Part shown: positions 33,057 to 41,612 of the stretch, one piece after another
Position numbering within the stretch: position 1 is the first letter of the stretch
Layout: each line of letters opens with the position of its first letter
Assembly (NCBI GenBank): GCA_017557885.1
Contig: JAFYXV010000009.1
Coordinates: 91,049-151,650, forward strand
From: a bacterium
GTDB taxonomy: Bacteria; Auribacterota; UBA3054
Direction: 5' to 3'
DNA: 60,602 bases
The notes under the pieces: generated by a model
Told to the model about the DNA's origin: nothing
The model's database searches: none
Seen by the model: the letters and a program-made list of their open reading frames with translations, nothing else
Position numbers and translations under genes: made by a program

Positions 33057-34514
33057 TTAATACACATGAGTGGATTCTTCTTCCACGACCGGGTTCTTGA
33101 GCAGGTCGGAATTCAGGAAGGCTTTGATACGAGCATCGCCAACAGCTTCGCCCTTGGCAGTGATCGTCCAAGTCACAGCCTGCTTCGGCGTGAGAACGGG
33201 CACGGTTTCGAAGGTGACTTCTTTGCCGCTGACAGTGCCGTTCGTGGCGCCGCCGCAAGCAACCGGGGTGACCTCAGCCGGGAAGACGACCTTCATGGTG
33301 ATGGAGGTGTCGTCAGCGGAGCCCTGGTTGGTGACGGTGATGGTGTAGGTAACCTGTTCAGCAGGTTCGGCGTCGAGCTGGATCGGGTCGGGGTTATCGA
33401 CCATTTCGATCAGCAGAGCAGCCTGGCCGTACCACTTGGTGTTGGCGCAAGCCTGTTTTTCAACACCGTTGATGTTGACGGTGGCGCAGTTGGTGGTCTC
33501 GCCGACAACCGGAGAGGTGGCCACAACGCTGAACTCGACCTGCTGGCCGGGATTCAGGGTCGGGATGGTCCAGCTGGGGGAGCTGAGCTGACCGTTGGAG
33601 CCGTTGGCGGCAAGGATGGTCAGGTTGGCGCCCGGAGCATCGGTCACGACCACGTTTTCGAAGGTGGTGTCGCCGGTGTTCTTAACGGTGATGACGTAGT
33701 TGGCTTTCTTGTTGACCAGCTGTTCAGGCGTGCCGGTCTTGTAGATCTCGAACTCGGGCTGGAGCACTTTCGTGCAAGCCTGAGCGTCGGCCTGGTTGGT
33801 GTTTTCACCCTTGGCGGTGACGTTGTTGCAGTAGGTGCCGCGCTGGGCAGCCACAGCGTCGAAGGTCGCGGTCTTCACGCAGCCGGGGATCATGTCGCCA
33901 GCGTTCATGGTGAAGGTGCGGGCGGAAGGATCGGAGACCAGGGAGATGCCTTCGGGGAGCGTGTCGGTGACGACGACGTTCTTAGCAAGACCGGAGCCGA
34001 CGTTCTTGACGGTCACGGTGTAGGGGAAGGGCTGGCCGACCAAAGCGGTCTCGGGGGCCGTCTTGGTGACTTCGATCCTGGGGTTGGTGGCTTTCACCAC
34101 GAAGCAGGTGCGAGGATAGGCAGAAACATAAGCGCACTGCTTGAAGGTGCCTTCCTGGTTGGCCTGCCAGGTGATCTCGAGAGTCTGGCACTGGAAAGCA
34201 TCCAGATCGCCGAGGTTCCAGGTCAGGGACGTGCCGTTGACCTGAGCGGCCGGAGTGGAGCTGACGTAGGTCAGGCCTTCCGGAACGGAGCTCTTGACCA
34301 CGACTTCCGCCACGTCCTGGTTCGGGGTGACGACCATCTTGCTCGTGAACTGTTCGTTCAAGCTGACTTCAGTGGTGCCGGCATACTGGATACCGACCAA
34401 ACTGGTGCAGGCAGCGGACCCATTCTGGGTGATAGGGGCGCAATCAGCGATAGCGGTGCCGGCGACTAAGCAGGCGACCAGGCTGATGGCCATGAGGTTT
34501 TTGAGAAGTTTCAC
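33057..34514 (-). CDS. OmcB-like cysteine-rich DUF11 envelope protein (copy 2)
   Basis: A 485-residue secreted protein with a signal peptide (about 1-23), then at least three DUF11/conserved-repeat beta domains. Recurring motifs are VTVKNVGSGLAKNVVVTDTLPEG, VITVKNTGDTTFENVVVTDAPG and TITVTNQGSADDTSI. About 11 cysteines remain in the mature part, many in pairs around repeat ends (TYCN...QACT, TNCA...QACA). This matches the pattern of chlamydial OmcB, a disulfide-linked periplasmic/outer-envelope protein. It starts with GTG at 34514, preceded by AAGGAG. The C-terminus ends EEESTHVY, nearly the same as its upstream neighbour. A structural envelope role is inferred. Confidence 0.85.
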   Translation of the reverse strand: MKLLKNLMAISLVACLVAGTAIADCAPITQNGSAACTSLVGIQYAGTTEVSLNEQFTSKMVVTPNQDVAEVVVKSSVPEGLTYVSSTPAAQVNGTSLTWNLGDLDAFQCQTLEITWQANQEGTFKQCAYVSAYPRTCFVVKATNPRIEVTKTAPETALVGQPFPYTVTVKNVGSGLAKNVVVTDTLPEGISLVSDPSARTFTMNAGDMIPGCVKTATFDAVAAQRGTYCNNVTAKGENTNQADAQACTKVLQPEFEIYKTGTPEQLVNKKANYVITVKNTGDTTFENVVVTDAPGANLTILAANGSNGQLSSPSWTIPTLNPGQQVEFSVVATSPVVGETTNCATVNINGVEKQACANTKWYGQAALLIEMVDNPDPIQLDAEPAEQVTYTITVTNQGSADDTSITMKVVFPAEVTPVACGGATNGTVSGKEVTFETVPVLTPKQAVTWTITAKGEAVGDARIKAFLNSDLLKNPVVEEESTHVY

Positions 34515-34529
34515 TTCTTTCTCCTTATT

Positions 34530-34543
34530 GTTAAACGTTTAAC
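34530..34543. promoter_or_regulatory. 14-bp perfect palindrome upstream of OmcB-like copy 2
   Basis: GTTAAACGTTTAAC, just upstream of the AAGGAG of the GTG-started gene. It could be an operator or a short mRNA hairpin, and no regulator is known for it. Confidence 0.35.
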
Positions 34544-34549
34544 TGTTAT

Positions 34550-34566
34550 GGCGGGCGCTACCCGCC
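34550..34566. other. Intercistronic hairpin in the OmcB-like operon
   Basis: A 6-bp stem GGCGGG / CCCGCC with a 5-nt loop between the two OmcB-like genes. On the minus strand it is not followed by a T-run, so it may stabilise or process the mRNA rather than stop transcription. Confidence 0.45.
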
Positions 34567-34590
34567 TTTTGCTTTGGTGAACTAAAAATA

Positions 34591-36075
34591 TCAGTACAGG
34601 TGCGTGGACTCTTCTTCCGCGACCGGGGTCTCGAGAAGGTTCGTCTTCACGTACACTTTGAGTCTGGCGTCATCCACGCTCAAAGCCTGCGCTTTTATCT
34701 TGTAAATTATTTCCTGTTTGGGTTCGATCACCGGGACCGGGGCGAAGATGACCTTCTGGCCCTGGATCTGGCTGCCGACGGCGCCGCTGACCGCCAGAGG
34801 CTTGAGGCTCGGCGGGAAGACAGCCGTGACTTCCACGTTGCCGTCCTGAGCGGTGCCCTGGTTCATGACCGAGATCGTATAGACAGTCTCGCCGCCGATC
34901 TCAACCGGGTCGGGATGATCCACGACTTCCAGTCTGACAGCCGGCATGCCGCGCCAGGTGGTCGGCGCTTCAGCCTGTCTGCGCAAGCCTTCGCGGCACT
35001 CGGCCGTGACGGTGTTGACATGCGTTCCAGGAGTATGGCAGGTCACGGTCACGTTGAAAGTCTGAGACTGGCCGGGGCCCAAAGTGTTGAGGCGCCATAT
35101 GACCTTGTTGTCCTGGACGGAACCGCCGCTGGAGGAAACATAAGTGGTGTAAGGCGGCAGAGTATCGACTACCACCACGTCGGTCAGACCGGCATCGCCG
35201 GGGTTCGTGACAACGATGTTGTAGTTGGCTTTGCGGCCCAGGAACTGGGTCTTGGTGCCGTCTTTGGTCAGCTGCAGCTGGCGTTCCTGGATGACCGTGC
35301 AGGCCTGGGATTCGGCCTGGCCGGCGTTGGCGGTGGTCACCACAGCGCGGTTGCAGAAGCGGCCGCGGCTGACAGCCTGGGCGGACAAAGTGAGCGTTCT
35401 GGATTCGCCGGGAGCCAAAGTTCCGATGTTCTGGCTCAGCTGGGCGGAGCCGCTGCTGTGGCGGAGACCTTCAGGCAGATAATCGTTCAGGACCACGTCC
35501 CTGGCGGTTCCGTCGCCCACGTTGCTGATCGTAATAGTATAGGGAACGTTTTCGCCCAGGACCGCGGTCTCAGGGCCGGTCTTCTCAATGGCGATGCGGG
35601 CTCTGACCGTCTTGGCGGCGGAGCAGGAGCAGCTCGTCGTCTGCAGGAAAGCGCAGAGTTTGAGATCCACGTCGTTCACGGAACGATACTGGACCTGGAA
35701 GGTCCTTTCCTCGCCTTTTTCCACGCTGCCCAAGTCCCAGACGATGTTGTTGCCGGAACGGGTGGCGGAAGGCTGGGTGCCGACGACTTCCAAGCCGTTG
35801 GCCATGGGATGGACCACGCTGCAGGTCTGGTAACGGTTTGCAGCCCTGAAACGGATGACGCAGACCTGGCTTTCGCCGACCTGCCATTCGCCGGGGGCCG
35901 TGACAACGATCTCGTCGGTGCCGCCGCAGGAGAAGGCTCTCGGGGCGTAGGTGCGGACCGGAGCGGGAGCGGGCTCGTCAGCGAAAGCATCGCCGTCGGC
36001 AACCGCGTTGCCGGCGAAAAGACATACCATGGCCGTCAAAGCGGCCAAACTGAAGATTTTTGCACGAATGTTCAT
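34591..36075 (-). CDS. OmcB-like cysteine-rich DUF11 envelope protein (copy 1)
   Basis: A 494-residue secreted protein with a signal peptide ending near AVADG, a Pro/Ala-rich segment, then DUF11-type beta repeats (YTITISNVGDGTARDVVLNDYLPEG, YNIVVTNPGDAGLTDVVVVDTLPP, YTISVMNQGTAQDGNV). About 10 mature cysteines occur in pairs, including a CSC and RFCN...QACT, as in OmcB. It ends with EEESTHLY, as in the downstream copy. ATG 36075 is preferred over a GTG 15 nt upstream. It is first of the pair and has its own promoter. Order and pairing suggest a disulfide-stabilised cell-envelope layer. Confidence 0.85.
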   Translation of the reverse strand: MNIRAKIFSLAALTAMVCLFAGNAVADGDAFADEPAPAPVRTYAPRAFSCGGTDEIVVTAPGEWQVGESQVCVIRFRAANRYQTCSVVHPMANGLEVVGTQPSATRSGNNIVWDLGSVEKGEERTFQVQYRSVNDVDLKLCAFLQTTSCSCSAAKTVRARIAIEKTGPETAVLGENVPYTITISNVGDGTARDVVLNDYLPEGLRHSSGSAQLSQNIGTLAPGESRTLTLSAQAVSRGRFCNRAVVTTANAGQAESQACTVIQERQLQLTKDGTKTQFLGRKANYNIVVTNPGDAGLTDVVVVDTLPPYTTYVSSSGGSVQDNKVIWRLNTLGPGQSQTFNVTVTCHTPGTHVNTVTAECREGLRRQAEAPTTWRGMPAVRLEVVDHPDPVEIGGETVYTISVMNQGTAQDGNVEVTAVFPPSLKPLAVSGAVGSQIQGQKVIFAPVPVIEPKQEIIYKIKAQALSVDDARLKVYVKTNLLETPVAEEESTHLY

Positions 36076-36113
36076 CACGGTCTCACACACTTGTTGGATT
36101 GTTAACTAGACAC

Positions 36114-36119
36114 ATTCTA
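36114..36119 (-). promoter_or_regulatory. Extended -10 promoter of the OmcB-like pair
   Basis: TTTGGTAGAAT on the minus strand, leader about 32 nt. Confidence 0.6.
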
Positions 36120-36160
36120 CCAAACCTCACTCCGATAAGTCAAGAAGGAGGCGGTATCGG

Positions 36161-38731
36161 TCACGGCTTTTTCAGCTCCGCCCCGTCCACGATAAGCGTC
36201 CAGTTGCCTCCGGGCACAAGCTGGGGCTTATTGCTGCCTTTCACAAACTTATATTCGGCCACGCAGCCGGTGTCGTTGTCTTTAAGAGTGAAGCTGTCCG
36301 TGCATCCGCCCGGGAAGAAGCGCCAGACTTCCTTGCCGTCAAGGAGATAGCATGATTCGTCGGTCTTGGCTAAGCCTACGCCGGCGGCCAGGAGCCTGCC
36401 TTCTCTGTCCTCGGGATCAAGAGAGGCCTGGCGGGCTTTCACGGCGTCCTTTGTCACATCCTCCCTCTGGGCTACCGCGGCGGAAATATTCAGCTTGCCT
36501 TCCGCGCCCTTGGGCAGATAAATTTTGACCGTGCGGGCAGCCGCAGAATAATCGGCCTTGACAGATTCACCGTTGAAAAGCGCCCCATCGAAGGAAGAGA
36601 CGTTGCGGAGGATCACGGTGTAACTCCTGTCTTTCACCTGCCCCTCAAAGCTCCCTCTCTGGTCGCCTATGAAAATGAAATGGCTGTTGAGCTGGCGGAT
36701 GTAGCGGAAATTGGTGAAAGCGTATTCGCCTTTCTTGTAATTCGGAGTGATGCCGTCGTCCTCATAGAGCGCGAACGATCCCTCGCCGTCACCGTCCGTC
36801 GGGAAGATCATTATGTCGATGGTCTTCGGCAGATCGGCCATCCTCTTCCCCATCCTGCCCAGAGGCAGAGGCGTTCCCTTCTTCACAAAGAGAGGCGTCT
36901 CCATTATGCCGCGCGAGACGAGCGCGTAGCCTTTGTCATAACTTTCGCCCGTGAAGTAGTCGGCCCAGCCGTCGCTTGGGAAATAGACGACCTGGGAAGC
37001 GAGCCAGTCTTTTCCCCTGCCGGGCTCCGTTATGGGAGCGGACAGCATATGATCGCCCAGCAAATACTCCTGGGGATTCACATAAGAATCATTGTCATTT
37101 GGATAATCGTAATACAAAGGCCTTATGAAAGGCAGGCATTCCTCGTAGAGCTTATGCGCGCCAGTATATATATAGGGAAGGAGCTGGGAGCGCAGAACGT
37201 AGCTTCTTTTCAGGGAAGGCTCGAATTCCCCCCAGAGCCAGGGGCGCCTGTCCAGGTTTACGTCGTAAGTGGAATGAAGCCTGAAAGAGGCGGTGGTGGC
37301 CCCGAACTGCAGCCAGCGGGCGTATAATTCGGGATCTCTCCTGCCGTAATGCCCGCCCATGTCGTGGGACCAGTAGCAGCAGCCGGCGTTGGCGGAGACT
37401 GTGTTCATGGCGATCTCAAAAGCCAGCATGGGCCAGCAGCAGCCGGTGTCGCCGGAGAATTCTATGGGGTACTTCTGGTCGCCCAGGCCGCCCCAGCGCG
37501 CAAAGGATAAGCCTCTCTGGTCGGGCTTGTCGGTGTGCTCGTAGTAGAGCTTGTTGAGCCAGGTCCAGTGCTTCAGGCCGGGGACGCCGGAAACATAGGG
37601 GTAAATATGATCCTGCTGCCAGTCCACCCACCAGACGTCCACGCCTTCCTTTTCCAAGGGTTCGTGGGCGTATTTGAAATAAGCGTCCATATATTTTTTA
37701 TTGCCGGCCTGGAAAGGTATGATGCGGCCGCCCTCGGTGCTTTCGCCCAAAGCTTTCATGAAGTCCTCATAGCACCATTCGTGATCCCTGATGCCGTCGG
37801 CGGGATGAACGTTAAGGGCAATGTGCAGGCCTTTCTCCCTCATTTCCTTCAAGAGTTCCTCGGCGTCCGGCAGAAGATCCCTGTTCCAGGTCCAGCCCGT
37901 CCAGCCGTAAGTTCCGGCGTGGCCAATGCCTTTGGTGGCTTTCCTGTCATGCCACTCCATGTCCCAGACCAAAACATCCAGGGGGTAGCCCTTTTCCTCA
38001 TATTCCTTGACCAAATTGCGGTAATCCTCCGAAGTGTAGGAGTACCAGCGGGAATACCAGGAGCCGAAGGTGAACCTGGGCGGCATGGGGATCTTTCCGG
38101 AGACGTCGCAGAGTTCCTGCAAGCCCTTCTGAAAATTTTTTCCGTAGCAGAAGAGATAGACGTCCATGTCCCCTTCTTTAACTTCCCTCACGACCGCCGA
38201 GCCGTCCTTAAGAAGCGGCTTTTCCGTGTCGTCGTAAATGAACCAGCCTTCCTTGGTCATAAGGCCGTCGTCGAGTTCGAAGGGGCCCCACTTGCCGTCG
38301 AGAGTTCCCGTGCTTCCGCCCAGGTTGTGCTGCTTGATCTTTCCGTAGGAGGGTCGCCATACGACTATGCCCGGCATGTGCACGCCGAAGTTATGGTCTT
38401 CCATCCTGCCCTCGGGATGGTTCCTGTCCACGAAGAAGATCATGCTCTTGGTCTTGACGAGGATCTGGTCGTCCTTGTCTTCGATCTCGAAGTCGGTAAA
38501 GTCCATCTCCCTTTTCTGGGCGAACATGGTCTGCTCGTCGTGGAAAGTTCCCCTTTCCACTCTCATGCAGCCCTCGTCGATGATGGAAAGCCTGAGGATG
38601 CCGTCGATGATCATAGGATTGACTTTGGGCGTCGGCGTCTTGGCAGTCGAGACTTCCGTGCCAACGACCGCGGCCGCGTTCATTGGCAGAACAAACAGCG
38701 CGCAAAGCGATAAAAGCAGAAAATAAGACAT
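36161..38731 (-). CDS. GH31 family glycoside hydrolase (copy 2), secreted
   Basis: An 856-residue exported enzyme with a signal peptide (about 1-20), an N-terminal beta-sandwich (about 25-210), a (beta/alpha)8 GH31 barrel (about 220-600) and C-terminal beta domains. The likely nucleophile is Asp370 in VWWVDWQQD and the acid/base is Asp428 in FSGDT. LDVLVWDMEWHD and WSHDMGGHYGRRD line the sugar pocket. The family acts on alpha-linked glucose or xylose and related sugars, and the exact substrate is not fixed by these motifs. AGGAGG precedes ATG 38731, and it starts 8 nt after the paralogous GH31 gene. Confidence 0.93.
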   Translation of the reverse strand: MSYFLLLSLCALFVLPMNAAAVVGTEVSTAKTPTPKVNPMIIDGILRLSIIDEGCMRVERGTFHDEQTMFAQKREMDFTDFEIEDKDDQILVKTKSMIFFVDRNHPEGRMEDHNFGVHMPGIVVWRPSYGKIKQHNLGGSTGTLDGKWGPFELDDGLMTKEGWFIYDDTEKPLLKDGSAVVREVKEGDMDVYLFCYGKNFQKGLQELCDVSGKIPMPPRFTFGSWYSRWYSYTSEDYRNLVKEYEEKGYPLDVLVWDMEWHDRKATKGIGHAGTYGWTGWTWNRDLLPDAEELLKEMREKGLHIALNVHPADGIRDHEWCYEDFMKALGESTEGGRIIPFQAGNKKYMDAYFKYAHEPLEKEGVDVWWVDWQQDHIYPYVSGVPGLKHWTWLNKLYYEHTDKPDQRGLSFARWGGLGDQKYPIEFSGDTGCCWPMLAFEIAMNTVSANAGCCYWSHDMGGHYGRRDPELYARWLQFGATTASFRLHSTYDVNLDRRPWLWGEFEPSLKRSYVLRSQLLPYIYTGAHKLYEECLPFIRPLYYDYPNDNDSYVNPQEYLLGDHMLSAPITEPGRGKDWLASQVVYFPSDGWADYFTGESYDKGYALVSRGIMETPLFVKKGTPLPLGRMGKRMADLPKTIDIMIFPTDGDGEGSFALYEDDGITPNYKKGEYAFTNFRYIRQLNSHFIFIGDQRGSFEGQVKDRSYTVILRNVSSFDGALFNGESVKADYSAAARTVKIYLPKGAEGKLNISAAVAQREDVTKDAVKARQASLDPEDREGRLLAAGVGLAKTDESCYLLDGKEVWRFFPGGCTDSFTLKDNDTGCVAEYKFVKGSNKPQLVPGGNWTLIVDGAELKKP

Positions 38732-38739
38732 GTTGCCTC

Positions 38740-41319
38740 CTAGTATTTTTCTTCCAGGCCAAGGAAACTCACGCGCTTTTCCTTCCCGCCGGAAGGAAGA
38801 AGAACGACAGGCTCCTTGCTTTTTGTTCCAAAATTCACTCTCACGACGTTGCCGCTTCCCTCTTCCGTAACGGTGGCCTCTTCGACCAAGCCTCCCGGGA
38901 AGAAGCGGTAAACGTAGCGGTTGTCGTAGCCGTAGGCGCTTTCGTCCGTCACGCCGAGGCCGCAGCCCGCCACCAGAAGTTTGCCGAGCTTATCCTCAGC
39001 CGGCAAAAGGGCGGAGCGCCTCGCAATTTCCGCCGCCGCGATAGCCTCGGGCGCCACCGTCTCAGCCTCGACTTCCAAAGTCCCGGGCAGCGTGTCCGCC
39101 AAAGGAATCGTCAGCGTGCGCTTTTCCGCGTCGAAGTCAGCCTGCACAGCCTGGCCCATGAACTTCGCCTCCTTATAGGAAGCGATGTTCCTCAGGACCA
39201 CAAAGGCGGGACGCTGCGCGATCCTGCCTTCGAAGCCGCCTTTTGTTTCTCCGAAAGTCACCTTGTGGACGTTCCCTTTCCTTTCATAGGAGAAAGGCGT
39301 GCGCGCGCCTACTCCTTCCTTGTAGGCGAGGCTCGTGCCGTCGTCCTCGTAAAGTTCGCTCTCCCCTTTGCCGTCCCCTTCCGTGGGAAAGACCATGACG
39401 GTCAGCGCATTGGGCAGGTCGGCCATCCTCTTCCCGGTCTGTCCCAGGACGAGAGGATAGCCCTTCTTCACAAAGAGCGGGAATTCGTAGAGGTCGGCGC
39501 TGACTAAAGCGTAGCCGCTATCGTAGCCTTCGCCGGTAAAATACTGGGCCCAGCCGTCAGTTGGGAAATAGACGACCTTGGTGGAAACGAAGGATTCTCC
39601 CCTGCCCTTCTCGGCGATGGGCGCGGCCAGCATGCCGTCGCCAAGCAAAAATTCCCTCGGATTGCGGAAAGCCGCCTCGTCCTCGGGATAATCGTAATAC
39701 AAAGGCCTGATGAAGGGCAGGCTCTCGGAATAAAGTTTTTCCGCCGCGGTGTAAATGTAGGGCATCAGCTTTGATCTCAAGTCGAAACTTCCCCTGGCGG
39801 ACTTTTGCGCATAGTCCTGCCAGAACCAGGGACGCTTGTCGATGTCGCCGCAGGAGTGCAGACGGAAAGCCGCGGAGATGGCGCCGAACTGCAGCCAGCG
39901 GGCATAGATCTCGCCGTCGCGGCCGCTGAAAAATCCGCCCAGATCGTGGGACCAGTAGCAGCAACCCGCGTTGGCGGAAACGGGCGTCATGCAGACTTCG
40001 AACTGCAGCATCTCCCAGGTGCCGCCGGTGTCGCCGGAAAATTCCAGAGGATGCTTCTGGTCGCCCAGGCCTCCCCAGCGCGCCAAGGACAAGCCTCTTC
40101 TCTCCGGCCTGTCGGTGTATTCGTAATAGAGCTTATTCAGCCAGGGCCAGTGCTTCAAACCCGGGACGCCTGAAACAAATGGATAGATGTAATCCTGCTG
40201 CCAGTCCACCCACCAGATGTCCACGCCTTCCTTTTCAAAGGGCTCGTGGGCGTACTTGAAATAGGCGTCCATATATTTCTTGCTGCCGGCCTGGAAAGGC
40301 ACGATGCGCTCCCCTTCCGTGCTCTCGCCAATGGCCTTCATGAAATCTTCGTAGCAGAAGTCGTGGTTCCTGACGCCGTCGGCGGGATGCACGTTAAGGG
40401 CGATGTGCAGTCCCTTTTCCCGCATCTCGCGCAGAAGATCCTCCGCGTCCGGCAGAAGCTCCCTGTTCCAGTTCCAGCCAGTCCAGCCCAGAGTGCCGCA
40501 GTGTCCCACGCCCTTATTGCCTTTCCTGTCATGCCACTCCATATCCCAGACGAGAACATCCAGAGGATACTTCTGCTCGTCGTATTCTTTCACGATATTG
40601 CGGTAATCCTCCGAAGTGTACATAGCGTGGCGGCTGTACCAGGAGCCGAAGGCGAACCTGGGCGGCAGCGGGATCTTCCCCGAGACGTCGCAGAGCGACT
40701 GCAGACATTTCTGATAATCTTTCCCGTAGCAGAAAATATACATGTCCTGGTCAAGCTCGTCGTATTCTCTCGCTACTGCCGAGCCATCCTTAAGCAAAGG
40801 CGTCCTGGTGTCGTCTATGATGCACCAGCCCTCTTTCTTCATGAGACCCTGATCAAGCTTGCACTCTCTCCACTTGCCGTCCAAGGTGGCGATGCTGCCG
40901 CCCAAATCAGTAAGGTCGGGCACGCCGTTGTCGCCGTGCCAAGTGCCGACGCCCGGCATGTCCACGCCGTAGTTCCAGCCGTCCATTCTGCCCATAAAGC
41001 GGTTTCTGTCCACGAAGAAGATCTGCGTCTTGGTCTTGACTAGGATCTGGTCGTCCTTGTCGATGACTTCGAAATCGAAGAAGTCCATTTTCCTTTTCTT
41101 CGCGAACATGGTCGGCTCGTCGTGAAAAGAGCCGAGTTCCACGCGCATGCAGTTTTCGTTCAGAATGGAGAGCCTGAGCTTCCCGTCAATTATCATGGGG
41201 TTCGCTTTCGGCGTGGGACGGACCGCGGTGGAGACTTCCGTGCCGGAAACCTGCGCTTCCGCCAAAGCGCAAAAGGCGGCGAAGATCGCCGTCAGAGCGA
41301 AGAAACTAAATTTAGACAT
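38740..41319 (-). CDS. GH31 family glycoside hydrolase (copy 1), secreted
   Basis: An 859-residue paralogue of the next gene with the same layout: signal peptide ending ALAEA, GH31 N-domain, barrel with IWWVDWQQD (nucleophile Asp) and FSGDT (acid/base Asp), WSHDLGGFFSGRD, and two C-terminal beta domains. The barrels are closely similar but the C-terminal thirds differ, so the two may have different substrates or act in turn on one glycan. It is transcribed from its own promoter (TTTGCTATAAT, SD AGAGG) and is co-transcribed with copy 2. Confidence 0.93.
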   Translation of the reverse strand: MSKFSFFALTAIFAAFCALAEAQVSGTEVSTAVRPTPKANPMIIDGKLRLSILNENCMRVELGSFHDEPTMFAKKRKMDFFDFEVIDKDDQILVKTKTQIFFVDRNRFMGRMDGWNYGVDMPGVGTWHGDNGVPDLTDLGGSIATLDGKWRECKLDQGLMKKEGWCIIDDTRTPLLKDGSAVAREYDELDQDMYIFCYGKDYQKCLQSLCDVSGKIPLPPRFAFGSWYSRHAMYTSEDYRNIVKEYDEQKYPLDVLVWDMEWHDRKGNKGVGHCGTLGWTGWNWNRELLPDAEDLLREMREKGLHIALNVHPADGVRNHDFCYEDFMKAIGESTEGERIVPFQAGSKKYMDAYFKYAHEPFEKEGVDIWWVDWQQDYIYPFVSGVPGLKHWPWLNKLYYEYTDRPERRGLSLARWGGLGDQKHPLEFSGDTGGTWEMLQFEVCMTPVSANAGCCYWSHDLGGFFSGRDGEIYARWLQFGAISAAFRLHSCGDIDKRPWFWQDYAQKSARGSFDLRSKLMPYIYTAAEKLYSESLPFIRPLYYDYPEDEAAFRNPREFLLGDGMLAAPIAEKGRGESFVSTKVVYFPTDGWAQYFTGEGYDSGYALVSADLYEFPLFVKKGYPLVLGQTGKRMADLPNALTVMVFPTEGDGKGESELYEDDGTSLAYKEGVGARTPFSYERKGNVHKVTFGETKGGFEGRIAQRPAFVVLRNIASYKEAKFMGQAVQADFDAEKRTLTIPLADTLPGTLEVEAETVAPEAIAAAEIARRSALLPAEDKLGKLLVAGCGLGVTDESAYGYDNRYVYRFFPGGLVEEATVTEEGSGNVVRVNFGTKSKEPVVLLPSGGKEKRVSFLGLEEKY

Positions 41320-41348
41320 ACAAGACCTCTTTTCTGTTATCTGAACAA

Positions 41349-41354
41349 ATTATA
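41349..41354 (-). promoter_or_regulatory. Extended -10 promoter of the GH31 pair
   Basis: TTTGCTATAAT on the minus strand, about 29 nt upstream of the ATG. The leader carries AGAGG. Confidence 0.65.
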
Positions 41355-41359
41355 GCAAA

Positions 41360-41610
41360 GAGGCCTTTTTTACGCCAGCAGAAAAGCGCGCTTTTTGTCA
41401 GTTCTTTCCCGCCGGCCTGACAGCGAAAGCGGACGCGCTCTTTCCCTTTTCATCCACAGGCCAAAGAAGCTTCCCGCGCTAAAATGGTCGCCGGAAACTT
41501 ACCTTGCGGTTTCCAAAAATCCGTTCATCGGCCAAAGCCCCAATCAAATTCGCACCTGATTTATGGTTGACCAGGAACGGTGCGCGCGGGAAATTTTTCC
41601 CGCGCGTTTT
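41360..41610. other. Gene-free stretch with palindromes; possible small RNA
   Basis: This spacer has no convincing ORF. It contains the perfect palindrome aaaagcgcgctttt (41382-41395), a TAAAAT at 41480-41485 on the plus strand without a TG extension, and a strong plus-strand terminator at 41583-41612. A short plus-strand RNA of about 115 nt would fit, but this is speculative. Confidence 0.25.
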
Positions 41611-41612
41611 TT
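41583..41612 (+). terminator. Strong terminator-like hairpin
   Basis: An 11-bp stem cgcgcgggaaa / tttcccgcgcg with a 2-nt loop and a T6 tract on the plus strand. On the minus strand it lies just after the metalloprotease stop but lacks a following T-run. Confidence 0.75.

Noticed and set aside
33048-36105. Long plus-strand frames (473 and 501 codons) opposite the OmcB-like genes
   Set aside because: Gly/Val/Asp-rich shadows without domains. The minus strand has signal peptides and DUF11 repeats.
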